Assembly: GCA_026693085.1 (NCBI GenBank)
Contig: JAPLNB010000380.1
Span: 1 to 64,000 of the forward strand
DNA from: Planctomycetota bacterium
GTDB lineage: Bacteria > Planctomycetota > Phycisphaerae > Tepidisphaerales > Tepidisphaeraceae
Direction of reading: 5' to 3'
Length of the DNA stretch: 64,000 nt
Under the pieces are notes generated by a model. The model was not told the DNA's origin and made no database searches. It saw nothing but the letters and a program-made list of their open reading frames with translations. The first letter of the stretch is position 1; each line of letters starts with the position of its first letter. Positions 15,871 to 23,017 of the stretch are shown in pieces. The translations under genes were made by a program, and so were the position numbers.

Positions 15871-18333
15871 ATGCCTCGGGATATCCCTGTCGGGAACGGC
15901 CAGTTGCTCGTTGCTTTCGACAGCCAATATCAGATCCGCGATATCTACTTCCCCCACGTCGGGCAGGAGAACCACGCCGGCGCCGGGCCCTGCCACTTCG
16001 GCGTGTACGCCGACTTGCCTGGCCGATCCAAAAGCCGCCTCTTCTGGACCAGTGACCAAGGCTGGAGCATCCGCCAACGCTACCTGCGCGACACCCTCAC
16101 CACCAGCGTCGCCCTCGAACATCGCGATCTGCGTCTCTCCTTGTACTGCAACGATGTCGTCGATTTCCACCGCCCCATCCTCGTGCGCAAGATCAAGGTC
16201 AAGAACCTTTCCGGCCGCGAACGGCTTGTCCAGATCATCCACCACCAAGACTTCAATATGTTCGGGATGAAGGTCGGCGACACCGCCTACTTCGATCCGG
16301 AGCTGCAATCGATCATCCATTACCGCGGCCAGCGTTACGTTATGGTCACCTTCTACGCGGATGGCGAACAGCGCATCGACGAATACGCGACCGGCACCAG
16401 CGGATTCCAGGGCGCCGAAGGCACGTGGCGTGACGCCGAGGACGGCCACCTCCAAGGCAATCCCATTTCCCAGGGGGCTGTTGACTCGACCATCGCTCAC
16501 CACCTCCAACTCCCCGCCGAGGGCGAACGCACTATTTACATGGTCATCATCGCGGGCCAGTCCCGCGAAGAACTGATCGAGCAGCACAAGTGGCTCTCCA
16601 AAACCACCCCCCAAGGCGTCCTCGATCGCACCTCCAGCTACTGGCGGCTCTGGGTGGGCGGCACCAAGATCAACTTCGGCAACCTGCCACCGAAGGTCGT
16701 CGACCTCTTCAAACGCTCCCTCCTGGTGGTCCGCACCCAGATCGACAACGGTGGCGCCATCCTCGCCGCCAACGACTCTGACGTCATGCAATTCTCTCGC
16801 GACACCTATTCCTATATGTGGCCGCGTGACGGCGCACTCGTCGCCAACTCACTCGACCTGGCCGGCTTCCCCGACCTGGCCCGCTGGTTCTACACCTTCT
16901 GCAAAGACGCCATCACCCCCGAAGGCTATTTTCATCACAAGTACAACCCCGACGGTTCGCCCGCCTCGTCGTGGCATCCCTGGGTGCTCAAAGGCAACCG
17001 CGTCCTGGCAATCCAGGAAGATGAAACCGCGTTGGTCGTCTGGGCGCTCTGGCGGCACTATCACCGCTACCGCGACATTGAATTCGTCCGCCCCCTCTGG
17101 GTAGACCTCGTGCAGAAGGCCGCCGATTTCATGGTCAGCTACCGCGACCCCCGGACCGGCCTGCCGCTGCCCAGTTACGATTTATGGGAAGAGCGCTGGG
17201 GAATCCACACCTTCACGGTCGCCACCGTCTACGGCGCCTTGAAAGCCGCCCGCAACTTTGCCGTCTGCTTCGGCGATCGCGTCCGCGCCGAGTCCTATAA
17301 CAACGCCGCCGAAGAAATAAAAACCGCCGCCGCCAAGTACCTCTTCAGCGAACGCCTCAACCGTTTTGTCCGCCGGCTGGTTCCCCTGGACAAGGCCGCT
17401 TCGCTTGATCCAACCGAAGCAACGGTCAACGCGGCCCCACCGGCTCAGCCGCCGCTCCATGACCTTTTCGAAGTCGATGAGGTCATCGATTCCTCGCTTT
17501 TCGGCATCTACAAGTTCCACCTTTTCGAAGCCACCGACCCTCGCGTCGAGTCAACCATGCGCGCCGTCGAAGAAGAGCTTTGGGTGAAGACCGCGGTGGG
17601 CGGCCTGGCCCGGTACGAAAACGACAGCTACCACCGCATCAGCAACGATATCGCCTCCGTCCCCGGCAACCCCTGGTTCGTCTGCACCCTGTGGCTCGCC
17701 GATTACCTCGTCACCCGCGCCACCACCCCGGCCGAACTGAAAGAGGCGTTGCCGATCTTCGAGTGGACCGCCAGCCATGCGTTGGAATCGGGCGTTCTGG
17801 CGGAGCAGGTCAACCCCTACACCAATGAGGCGCTGTCCGTCAGCCCCCTCACCTGGTCGCACGCCACCGTCGTCAGCACGATCATCAAGTACCTTGAGAA
17901 ACTCGAGGAATTGCAGGTCTGCCAGCTGTGCAACCAGCCGATCTACCGCCTGCGCCGCCGCGGTCCCAGCGAAATCAAGAGCCAGGCGGCTTTCGATCAC
18001 CTGGAAGCCGATTTCGATGTCGAAGTCGGCCGCGAGAACGTCGCCCCGGTCGGCCGCTTTGTCCGCCACGACGAGCATACCCACGACCCCTTCAAAGCCA
18101 CCCTCGCGATCGACATTCGTGACTGCATCGGCTGCGAAATCTGTGTCGCCCATTGCGAGCAGGAGGTCCTGCGTATGGTGGACGGCAAAGCCCTCGTCGA
18201 TAACCGCAACCTCAACCGGTGCGACCTGAACGGCCAATGCGTCGAGGTCTGCCCCACCAACGTCATCTCGTTGACCGTCCAAGCCACCGCCCCGCCAACC
18301 CCTCACGCGGAAAAGAGCATGGACGCAGTCTGA
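15871..18333 (+). CDS. GH15-type glucoamylase-like protein fused to a C-terminal ferredoxin domain
   Basis: 820 residues. Residues 1-270 are the beta-sandwich N-domain of prokaryotic GH15 enzymes (starts IPVGNGQLLVAFDSQYQIRDIYFPHVGQ, in parts), and about 300-670 form the (alpha/alpha)6 barrel: YMWPRDGALV near 315, QEDETALVVWAL near 381, DLWEERWGIHTFTVATVYGAL, and EQVNPYTNEALSVSPLTWSHA near 644 with the catalytic-base Glu. After C684-x2-C687 comes a linker and then a ferredoxin-like domain: C752-x2-C755-x2-C758-x3-C762 and C784-x5-C790-x3-C794-P. It lacks a signal peptide, so it acts in the cytosol, probably on maltodextrin, glycogen or trehalose. AAGGAG 4 nt before the ATG fixes the start. 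A GH57 enzyme follows. The redox domain on a glycosidase is unusual. Confidence 0.9.
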   Translation: MPRDIPVGNGQLLVAFDSQYQIRDIYFPHVGQENHAGAGPCHFGVYADLPGRSKSRLFWTSDQGWSIRQRYLRDTLTTSVALEHRDLRLSLYCNDVVDFHRPILVRKIKVKNLSGRERLVQIIHHQDFNMFGMKVGDTAYFDPELQSIIHYRGQRYVMVTFYADGEQRIDEYATGTSGFQGAEGTWRDAEDGHLQGNPISQGAVDSTIAHHLQLPAEGERTIYMVIIAGQSREELIEQHKWLSKTTPQGVLDRTSSYWRLWVGGTKINFGNLPPKVVDLFKRSLLVVRTQIDNGGAILAANDSDVMQFSRDTYSYMWPRDGALVANSLDLAGFPDLARWFYTFCKDAITPEGYFHHKYNPDGSPASSWHPWVLKGNRVLAIQEDETALVVWALWRHYHRYRDIEFVRPLWVDLVQKAADFMVSYRDPRTGLPLPSYDLWEERWGIHTFTVATVYGALKAARNFAVCFGDRVRAESYNNAAEEIKTAAAKYLFSERLNRFVRRLVPLDKAASLDPTEATVNAAPPAQPPLHDLFEVDEVIDSSLFGIYKFHLFEATDPRVESTMRAVEEELWVKTAVGGLARYENDSYHRISNDIASVPGNPWFVCTLWLADYLVTRATTPAELKEALPIFEWTASHALESGVLAEQVNPYTNEALSVSPLTWSHATVVSTIIKYLEKLEELQVCQLCNQPIYRLRRRGPSEIKSQAAFDHLEADFDVEVGRENVAPVGRFVRHDEHTHDPFKATLAIDIRDCIGCEICVAHCEQEVLRMVDGKALVDNRNLNRCDLNGQCVEVCPTNVISLTVQATAPPTPHAEKSMDAV

Positions 18334-18359
18334 CCGCCTCCCCCTCAGAAGCAGTATCG

Positions 18360-18467
18360 TATCCGGTATCTTGCTCGCTCGGGTGCCACTGGCGGGTTGC
18401 TGCCAGTGTTGGATTCCCCAGACGACACACGGGCGGACAAGCCGCCGCTGCCACCCTTCTATCCGGT
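18360..18467. repeat. MITE-like palindromic repeat pair with flanking TATCCGGT
   Basis: Two related hairpins in opposite orientation lie in the gap after the GH15-ferredoxin gene: 18381-18408 (GGGTGCCACTGGCGG...GCCAGTG) and 18426-18456, whose minus strand reads GGGTGGCAGCGGCGGCTTG...GCCCGTG. The pair is flanked by the same octamer TATCCGGT at 18360-18367 and 18460-18467. Imperfect terminal inversion and a possible 8-bp target duplication suggest a small non-autonomous element. Confidence 0.5.
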
Positions 18468-18481
18468 TTTAACACGGCTTC

Positions 18482-19000
18482 TCACGACCCGGCCCGCAGC
18501 ACTCCCATGCCCGCTTTCGGCCGCATCTGGTTGACCTTGCCCCACAACTGCCCATCTCTTTCCAGGAATTTTACCAGTCCGCCCGTAGACAGCCCCAGCA
18601 ACTCCGCCGCCTCCGCCACTCGCCACCCCGTCGCCGTCAGCACATCCAGCACCAGCCCCATCACCGCCGGATAACGGTCACTGGTCACCGCCACCCGCAG
18701 CGTCCCCTGTTCGCGGACGATCTGCTCCAGCCACGCCGGCCGAACAAAGCCAGCCACCTCAACCCGCTGGCGCACGTCGAGCGCCAGCCGGTGTCGCAGG
18801 CGTCGCACCGCCTTAACCCGGTTCTGGTGTTGCGAGCGCAGTTCGCCCGCCTCCCCCGTCAGGCCCGTCGGCAGATGGGTCACCCGCACGGCCGAACTGG
18901 TCTTGTTTCGCTTCTGCCCCCCCGGGCCAGGCCCGCGGAACGCCTCCCACCGGCACTCCGCCAGCAATTGCTCGTCGCTCATCGTCCGCGGATCACTCAT
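18482..19000 (-). CDS. Class I release-factor-like protein (GGQ domain) with altered C-terminus
   Basis: 172 residues. The N-terminal 70 residues are a class I RF catalytic domain: FRGPGPGGQKRNKTSSAVRVTHLPTGL contains the universal GGQ that triggers peptidyl-tRNA hydrolysis (shown in parts: GPGGQKRNK, SAVRVTHLPTG). There is no codon-recognition domain, as in ArfB/YaeJ and Pth4. ArfB ends in a basic tail that enters the mRNA channel; here residues 100-172 instead form a helical module (YPAVMGLVLDVLTATGWRVAEAAELLGLSTGGLVKFLERD) that looks like a helix-turn-helix. Rescue of stalled ribosomes is the likely role by family; the contribution of the C-terminal part is unknown. Confidence 0.85.
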   Translation of the reverse strand: MSDPRTMSDEQLLAECRWEAFRGPGPGGQKRNKTSSAVRVTHLPTGLTGEAGELRSQHQNRVKAVRRLRHRLALDVRQRVEVAGFVRPAWLEQIVREQGTLRVAVTSDRYPAVMGLVLDVLTATGWRVAEAAELLGLSTGGLVKFLERDGQLWGKVNQMRPKAGMGVLRAGS

Positions 19001-19235
19001 ATCACACTCAACCGATCAGCCCGCCTTATTCTACCCGCTCACCGTCCGCCGTTCCTCAGCAAAGGCCTTATCACGCGGCTTTGCGGCATGATTTGAGGCT
19101 CTTCGAAAGTTTGCCCTTTATTCCCGCTTGCCTATTCGCCCTATCCTCCCCAGGTATTATGGATGGACCGGCACGCAGCCGCGTGTAGAATGTGTGCGAT
19201 TGGGTGTCGATTTCTCGTCGCTTAACAGGACAACT

Positions 19236-20411
19236 ATGGCTTCGGTTTGCTTCTATTTTCAGCTTCATCAGCCTTATCGTCTCCGCCGCTACAGCGTTTT
19301 TGATACCGATCGCAACTATTTCGACGAGCAGAAGAACGCCGAAATCATCCGCAAGGTCGCCCACAAATGCTACCTGCCCGCCAACCGGATGTTCCTCGAG
19401 ATGCTCCGCCAGCACGAAGGCCGCTTCCGCATCGCCTACTCCATGACCGGCGACATTATCGAGCAGATGCAGCTCTATGTCCCCGAAGTCCTCGATACCT
19501 TCCACCAGCTCAACGCCACCGGCTGCGTCGAGTTCCTCAACGAAACCTACAACCACTCCATGGCCTTCCTCTATTCCCGCGAAGAGTTCCGCGCCCAGGT
19601 CGAGTTGCACCGGCAGCTCATCAAGAAGCTCTTCAACCAGGAACCCCGTGTCTTCCGCAACACCGAGCTGATCTATAACAACGACGTCGCCCATTTCGTC
19701 AGCCACATGGGCTACGATGCGATCATCACCGAAGGCGCTGACCACATCCTGGGCTACCGCAGCCCCAATTTCGTCTACCGCCCACCCCACTGCCCCAATT
19801 TCAAACTCCTGCTCAAGAATTACCGCCTCAGCGACGACATCGCCTTTCGCTTCTCGAACCGCGGCTGGAGCCAATGGCCCCTCACGGCCGAGAAATTCGC
19901 CCGCTGGATCAACCAGATCAACGGCAACGGCTACATCTGCAACATCTTCCTCGACTATGAAACCTTCGGCGAGCACCAGTGGGCCGATACCGGCATCTTC
20001 GATTTCCTCCGCCATGTCCCCGAAGAGATCCTCAAGCACCCCGACAACGACTTTCTCACGCCCTCGCAGGTCATCGACCGCTACGACGCCGTCGGCGAAC
20101 TCGACGTCCCCCATATGATCTCGTGGGCCGACACCGAACGCGATCTGTCGGCCTGGCTCGGCAATGCGATGCAGTCCAACGCTTCCCACGAGCTCTACAA
20201 GATCGAGGGCCTCCTCAAGGAAAAGGGCAATCCCCAGCTCCTGACCGACTGGCGCAAGCTGACTGCCAGCGATCACTTCTATTACATGTGCACCAAGTAC
20301 TGGGCCGACGGCGACGTTCACAAATACTTCAGCCCCTACGAAAGCCCCTACGACAGCTATATCAATTTCATGAATGTGCTGGATAACGTTCGCGCCCGCT
20401 CGCGGGATTGA
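19236..20411 (+). CDS. Family 57 glycoside hydrolase (alpha-amylase-like)
   Basis: About 391 residues, a compact GH57 catalytic domain. The N-terminal FYFQLHQPYRL holds the conserved HQP motif, the nucleophile is E144 in RNTELIYNN and the acid/base is D240 in FLDYETFGEHQW. GH57 members act on alpha-1,4- and alpha-1,6-glucans, including alpha-amylase, amylopullulanase and branching enzyme; the short length and motif spacing match the bacterial alpha-amylase-like group. No signal peptide, so intracellular glycogen or maltodextrin turnover together with the GH15-type protein upstream is likely. AGGA 5 nt before the ATG supports the start. Confidence 0.92.
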   Translation: MASVCFYFQLHQPYRLRRYSVFDTDRNYFDEQKNAEIIRKVAHKCYLPANRMFLEMLRQHEGRFRIAYSMTGDIIEQMQLYVPEVLDTFHQLNATGCVEFLNETYNHSMAFLYSREEFRAQVELHRQLIKKLFNQEPRVFRNTELIYNNDVAHFVSHMGYDAIITEGADHILGYRSPNFVYRPPHCPNFKLLLKNYRLSDDIAFRFSNRGWSQWPLTAEKFARWINQINGNGYICNIFLDYETFGEHQWADTGIFDFLRHVPEEILKHPDNDFLTPSQVIDRYDAVGELDVPHMISWADTERDLSAWLGNAMQSNASHELYKIEGLLKEKGNPQLLTDWRKLTASDHFYYMCTKYWADGDVHKYFSPYESPYDSYINFMNVLDNVRARSRD

Positions 20412-20438
20412 CTGGCACGGCCTATCCCCGAGGCGTTG

Positions 20439-20630
20439 CTACCGAGCTCGCGAGTTGTAGTTTTTGTGGCTCGCATCGAGCATCTGCGTCGCCCGCAGCG
20501 GATCGTCAGATCTAACACGCTGCGCCGGGTTCGTCGTTCTCCCCGCCCCCAAGCCGCCACAGCCCAACATGCCAAGCAACACGCCCCCGAGAATAAGCCA
20601 CGTCGACAACCAGGCTCGGCCATTATGCAT
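20439..20630 (-). CDS. Small putative lipoprotein
   Basis: 63 residues: a hydrophobic helix ending in a lipobox (WLILGGVLLGMLGC, then GGLGAG) and a short polar tail. AGGA lies 7 nt upstream of the ATG. It is convergent with the GH57 gene, and no homologous family was recognised. The surrounding gap 20412-20752 holds this frame and the terminator at 20691-20722. Confidence 0.5.
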   Translation of the reverse strand: MHNGRAWLSTWLILGGVLLGMLGCGGLGAGRTTNPAQRVRSDDPLRATQMLDASHKNYNSRAR

Positions 20631-20690
20631 GCCGACATCCTACGGTGGGCGGCGGTGCTGTCCACCTAAAACTCGCCGGATTTACCGCCG

Positions 20691-20722
20691 CGGCAAAAGA
20701 ACCCTCACCGTTCGGTGAGGGT
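20691..20722 (-). terminator. Rho-independent terminator of the oxidoreductase gene
   Basis: ACCCTCACC (20701-20709), loop GTTC and GGTGAGGGT (20714-20722) pair over 9 bp. On the minus strand the stem is followed by TCTTTTGCC. It lies 30 bp after the stop of the Gfo/Idh/MocA gene. Confidence 0.85.
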
Positions 20723-20752
20723 GCATACATTCTTCATCCAACCAAGGCGCCG

Positions 20753-21778
20753 CTATAGCTTCAGCACCGCCGTCTTTTCCCAACCCTTGGCGCTCTCCGC
20801 CGCCTTCAAAATCACCTCCAGGACCTTGCGCCCCTCCTCCACACTGTGCATCGGCCGCTTGCCCTGCTGCAGACACTCGGCAAAGTGCCCGATCTCCGCT
20901 TCGAACGTGTCCACCGGGGTAAAGTCGCGCTTCGCCGCCGTCTGAAACCCCTTCGGCCGGACGTACATCGTGTCGTTCGACCCGTAAATCTCGCCCTTCT
21001 CGCCGACGACGTGAATGTGGTGCGTCTCGGCCGGTAGATTGATCGCCCAACTGGTAAAAATCTCGCCGATCGCGCCATTGGCAAACCGCATGGAGACGCT
21101 GGCCATGTCCTCGCCGTCGATCTCGTTGTTGAATCGGCCCATCTGTGCCTTGATGTCCACCGGCTCGGCCCCGGCCAAATGCAGCATCCGGTACGTCGGA
21201 TGATACCCCGTATCGATCAGCTCGCCGCCGCCCTGGGTCTTGAAATCGGCTCGCCAGCCCCACTTTTCGCGTTTTCCGGCGACAATGAAGCAGTCTTGGC
21301 TGCGCAGCCAGTAGACGCGTCCCAGCTCGCCGGATTCGATCATGCGTTTCGCTTCCTGCACCACCGGCATGAAAAGCTGGTTGTGGGCGGACATATACGT
21401 CACGCCGGCCTTCTCCACCGCCTTGGCGATCACGTCCGCTTCCTTCAGCGACATGCACATCGGCTTCTCGCAGATGATGTTTTTCCCCGCCGCCGCCGCA
21501 TCGAGAATCGCCGGCGCATGCAGATGATGCGGCAAACAGATGTCCACCGCGTCGATATCGTTCGCCATCTCCTTGAGCATCTTCTTCCAGTCGCCGAACT
21601 GCCACTCGACGGTGCCGAGTTGCTCGCTGCGTTTCTTCATGTTCTGTTCGTTGATATCGCACAGCGCTACGACCTTGATCTTGTCGGCGTGCTTCAGGTA
21701 TCCCTTCGCATGGGCCTGTGAGATCCCGCCCGGCCCGATGATCGCGACGCGCACAATGCCTTTTATTTTCGCTGGCAT
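20753..21778 (-). CDS. Gfo/Idh/MocA family oxidoreductase
   Basis: 341 residues. The N-terminal Rossmann domain starts VRVAIIGPGGISQAHAKGY (a GxGxxG variant), followed by ALCDIN at the end of beta-2 and by the family signature CEKPM (K is catalytic, from IICEKPMCMS). The C-terminal domain has GGGELIDTGYHPTYRMLHLAG, where the Asp and His line the sugar site. NAD(P)-dependent oxidation at C2, C3 or other positions of sugars or inositol is the usual reaction. It has no Tat signal and is therefore cytosolic, unlike the second family member at 55248. AGGAAG precedes the ATG. Confidence 0.93.
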   Translation of the reverse strand: MPAKIKGIVRVAIIGPGGISQAHAKGYLKHADKIKVVALCDINEQNMKKRSEQLGTVEWQFGDWKKMLKEMANDIDAVDICLPHHLHAPAILDAAAAGKNIICEKPMCMSLKEADVIAKAVEKAGVTYMSAHNQLFMPVVQEAKRMIESGELGRVYWLRSQDCFIVAGKREKWGWRADFKTQGGGELIDTGYHPTYRMLHLAGAEPVDIKAQMGRFNNEIDGEDMASVSMRFANGAIGEIFTSWAINLPAETHHIHVVGEKGEIYGSNDTMYVRPKGFQTAAKRDFTPVDTFEAEIGHFAECLQQGKRPMHSVEEGRKVLEVILKAAESAKGWEKTAVLKL

Positions 21779-21942
21779 AATCGTTCTTCCTTTCTCCTGG
21801 GTGGTTCAGGGGGGAATCGTATGCCCGGCGGGGGGCTCTCGCAAGCGGATGCAGGGCAGCAAACCCCACTGTAGGGACGGCCCGAGAATGCGATTGCCCT
21901 GCAAGCCCATGGGCGTCTCGTGCGAATGGTCCGGCCATCCGG

Positions 21943-21948
21943 TATGAT
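21943..21948 (+). promoter_or_regulatory. Possible -10 element of a leaderless transcript
   Basis: TATGAT ends 6 bp before the ATG at 21955. There is no consensus -35 and no Shine-Dalgarno site, a layout seen for leaderless mRNAs. Confidence 0.35.
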
Positions 21949-21954
21949 GGTGGT

Positions 21955-22299
21955 ATGGCCGCCCATTTCCTCCGACGGGCTTCCAGGATTCTGCTCGTTC
22001 TGTCGCTCCTCTTTTCTACAGCGACGGGCTGTATCTGGGTTCTCAGCTACTGGAGGGAATGCTACTTCTGGTACAACGAACCACAAGGGTACCCAACGAC
22101 CGGGTTCTATCTTCATATCGCGGTCCTCCGTGGCGACTTCAGCGTGGAATCGCCCGGATTCACGCTGCTTGGTGCACCCTGTTCCACGGTTTTCTTCGTT
22201 TGGATGGTCCTGCCTGCAGTAGCTGCCCTGTGCCGCCTGCGTCGATGGCGACACCGCCATAATTCACCCGGCTTTCCTGTTACGATTGTCAGGAAATGA
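21955..22299 (+). CDS. Small membrane protein of a planctomycete-type family
   Basis: 114 residues with two membrane helices: ILLVLSLLFSTATGCIWVLSYW near the N-terminus and STVFFVWMVLPAVAALCRL near the C-terminus, and a basic cytosolic end (RLRRWRHRHN). The pattern of an N-terminal helix ending W-V-x-S-Y-W, a central beta region (GFYLHIAVLRGDFSVESPG) and a C-terminal helix followed by R-R is one I know from many paralogous planctomycete proteins of unknown function. Initiation may be leaderless. Confidence 0.7.
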   Translation: MAAHFLRRASRILLVLSLLFSTATGCIWVLSYWRECYFWYNEPQGYPTTGFYLHIAVLRGDFSVESPGFTLLGAPCSTVFFVWMVLPAVAALCRLRRWRHRHNSPGFPVTIVRK

Positions 22300-22417
22300 T
22301 GCGAGATCGTTCCCGGTTGTTCTCGGCAGGGACTCGGCCTTGTACGCGCGGTCACGCGCGCCAGATCGTCCCGCGGCCGCCTTGCATGTGGCCGTTCACA
22401 AGGCGAAGATCGGCGGC

Positions 22418-22975
22418 ATGAAGAAGCCGCGCCAATCCAAAGGCAAGACAAAGCAACCCCGGCGGATCTCCGAGGACCAGTACTACCTGAACATCGCCCG
22501 CGAGGTCGCCGCCCGAAGCACCTGCCTCCGCCGGAAGTTCGGCGCCGTCATCGTCAAGAGCAAGCAGATCATCTCGACGGGCTACTGCGGCGCGCCGCGC
22601 GGCACCGCCAACTGCTCCGACATCGGCGCCTGCCTCCGCAACCAGCTCGGCGCCAAGCCCGGCGAACATTACGAATGGTGCCGAAGCGTCCACGGCGAGG
22701 CCAACGCCATTATCCACGCCTCGCGCTTCGACATGATGGGCGCCACGCTCTACCTCGTCGGCCTCGAGGCATCAACCGGCCAAATCGTGCCCGACGCCGA
22801 GCCTTGCCGAATGTGCAAACGCATGATCATCAACGCCGGCATCGACCGCGTCGTCATCCAACTCGACAAAGGCAGAATCCGCACCGTCCAGGTGGAAGAG
22901 TGGATGAAGAACAACCTTGGGGAGTACAAGAAGGTCAAGGGGAAGCTGGTGCCGGTAAAACCCGAAGGTTACTGA
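22418..22975 (+). CDS. dCMP/cytidine deaminase family protein (ComEB-like)
   Basis: 185 residues. Zinc-site motifs of the deaminase fold are SVHGEANAII (H-x-E) and EPCRMCKRM (PCxxC); the N-terminal YYLNIAREVAARSTCLRRKFGAVIV is typical of dCMP deaminases, which make dUMP for thymidylate synthesis. An insert GYCGAPRGTANCSDIGAC with extra cysteines between the first strand and HxE is present in the ComEB subgroup and may bind a second zinc. The ATG at 22418 is chosen because it precedes the basic N-terminus and the upstream in-frame extension looks non-coding; no strong ribosome binding site. Confidence 0.88.
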   Translation: MKKPRQSKGKTKQPRRISEDQYYLNIAREVAARSTCLRRKFGAVIVKSKQIISTGYCGAPRGTANCSDIGACLRNQLGAKPGEHYEWCRSVHGEANAIIHASRFDMMGATLYLVGLEASTGQIVPDAEPCRMCKRMIINAGIDRVVIQLDKGRIRTVQVEEWMKNNLGEYKKVKGKLVPVKPEGY

Positions 22976-22982
22976 TCGCCCC

Positions 22983-23017
22983 CATTCGAGAATCTAAAAT
23001 CGAAAATCGAGAATCCT
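22983..23017 (+). repeat. Solo CATTCG-heptad array
   Basis: CATTCG followed by AGAATCT, AAAATCG, AAAATCG and AGAATCC in perfect seven-base phase. It fills the gap between the convergent dCMP deaminase and ABC-F genes and overlaps the ABC-F stop codon. It combines the heptad types of the four-helix-bundle cassette and of the purB leader. Confidence 0.9.

Noticed and set aside
15859-16791. 310-codon minus-strand frame opposite the GH15 part
   Set aside because: Shadow of the GH15-ferredoxin gene; low-complexity Gly/Val/Asp content.
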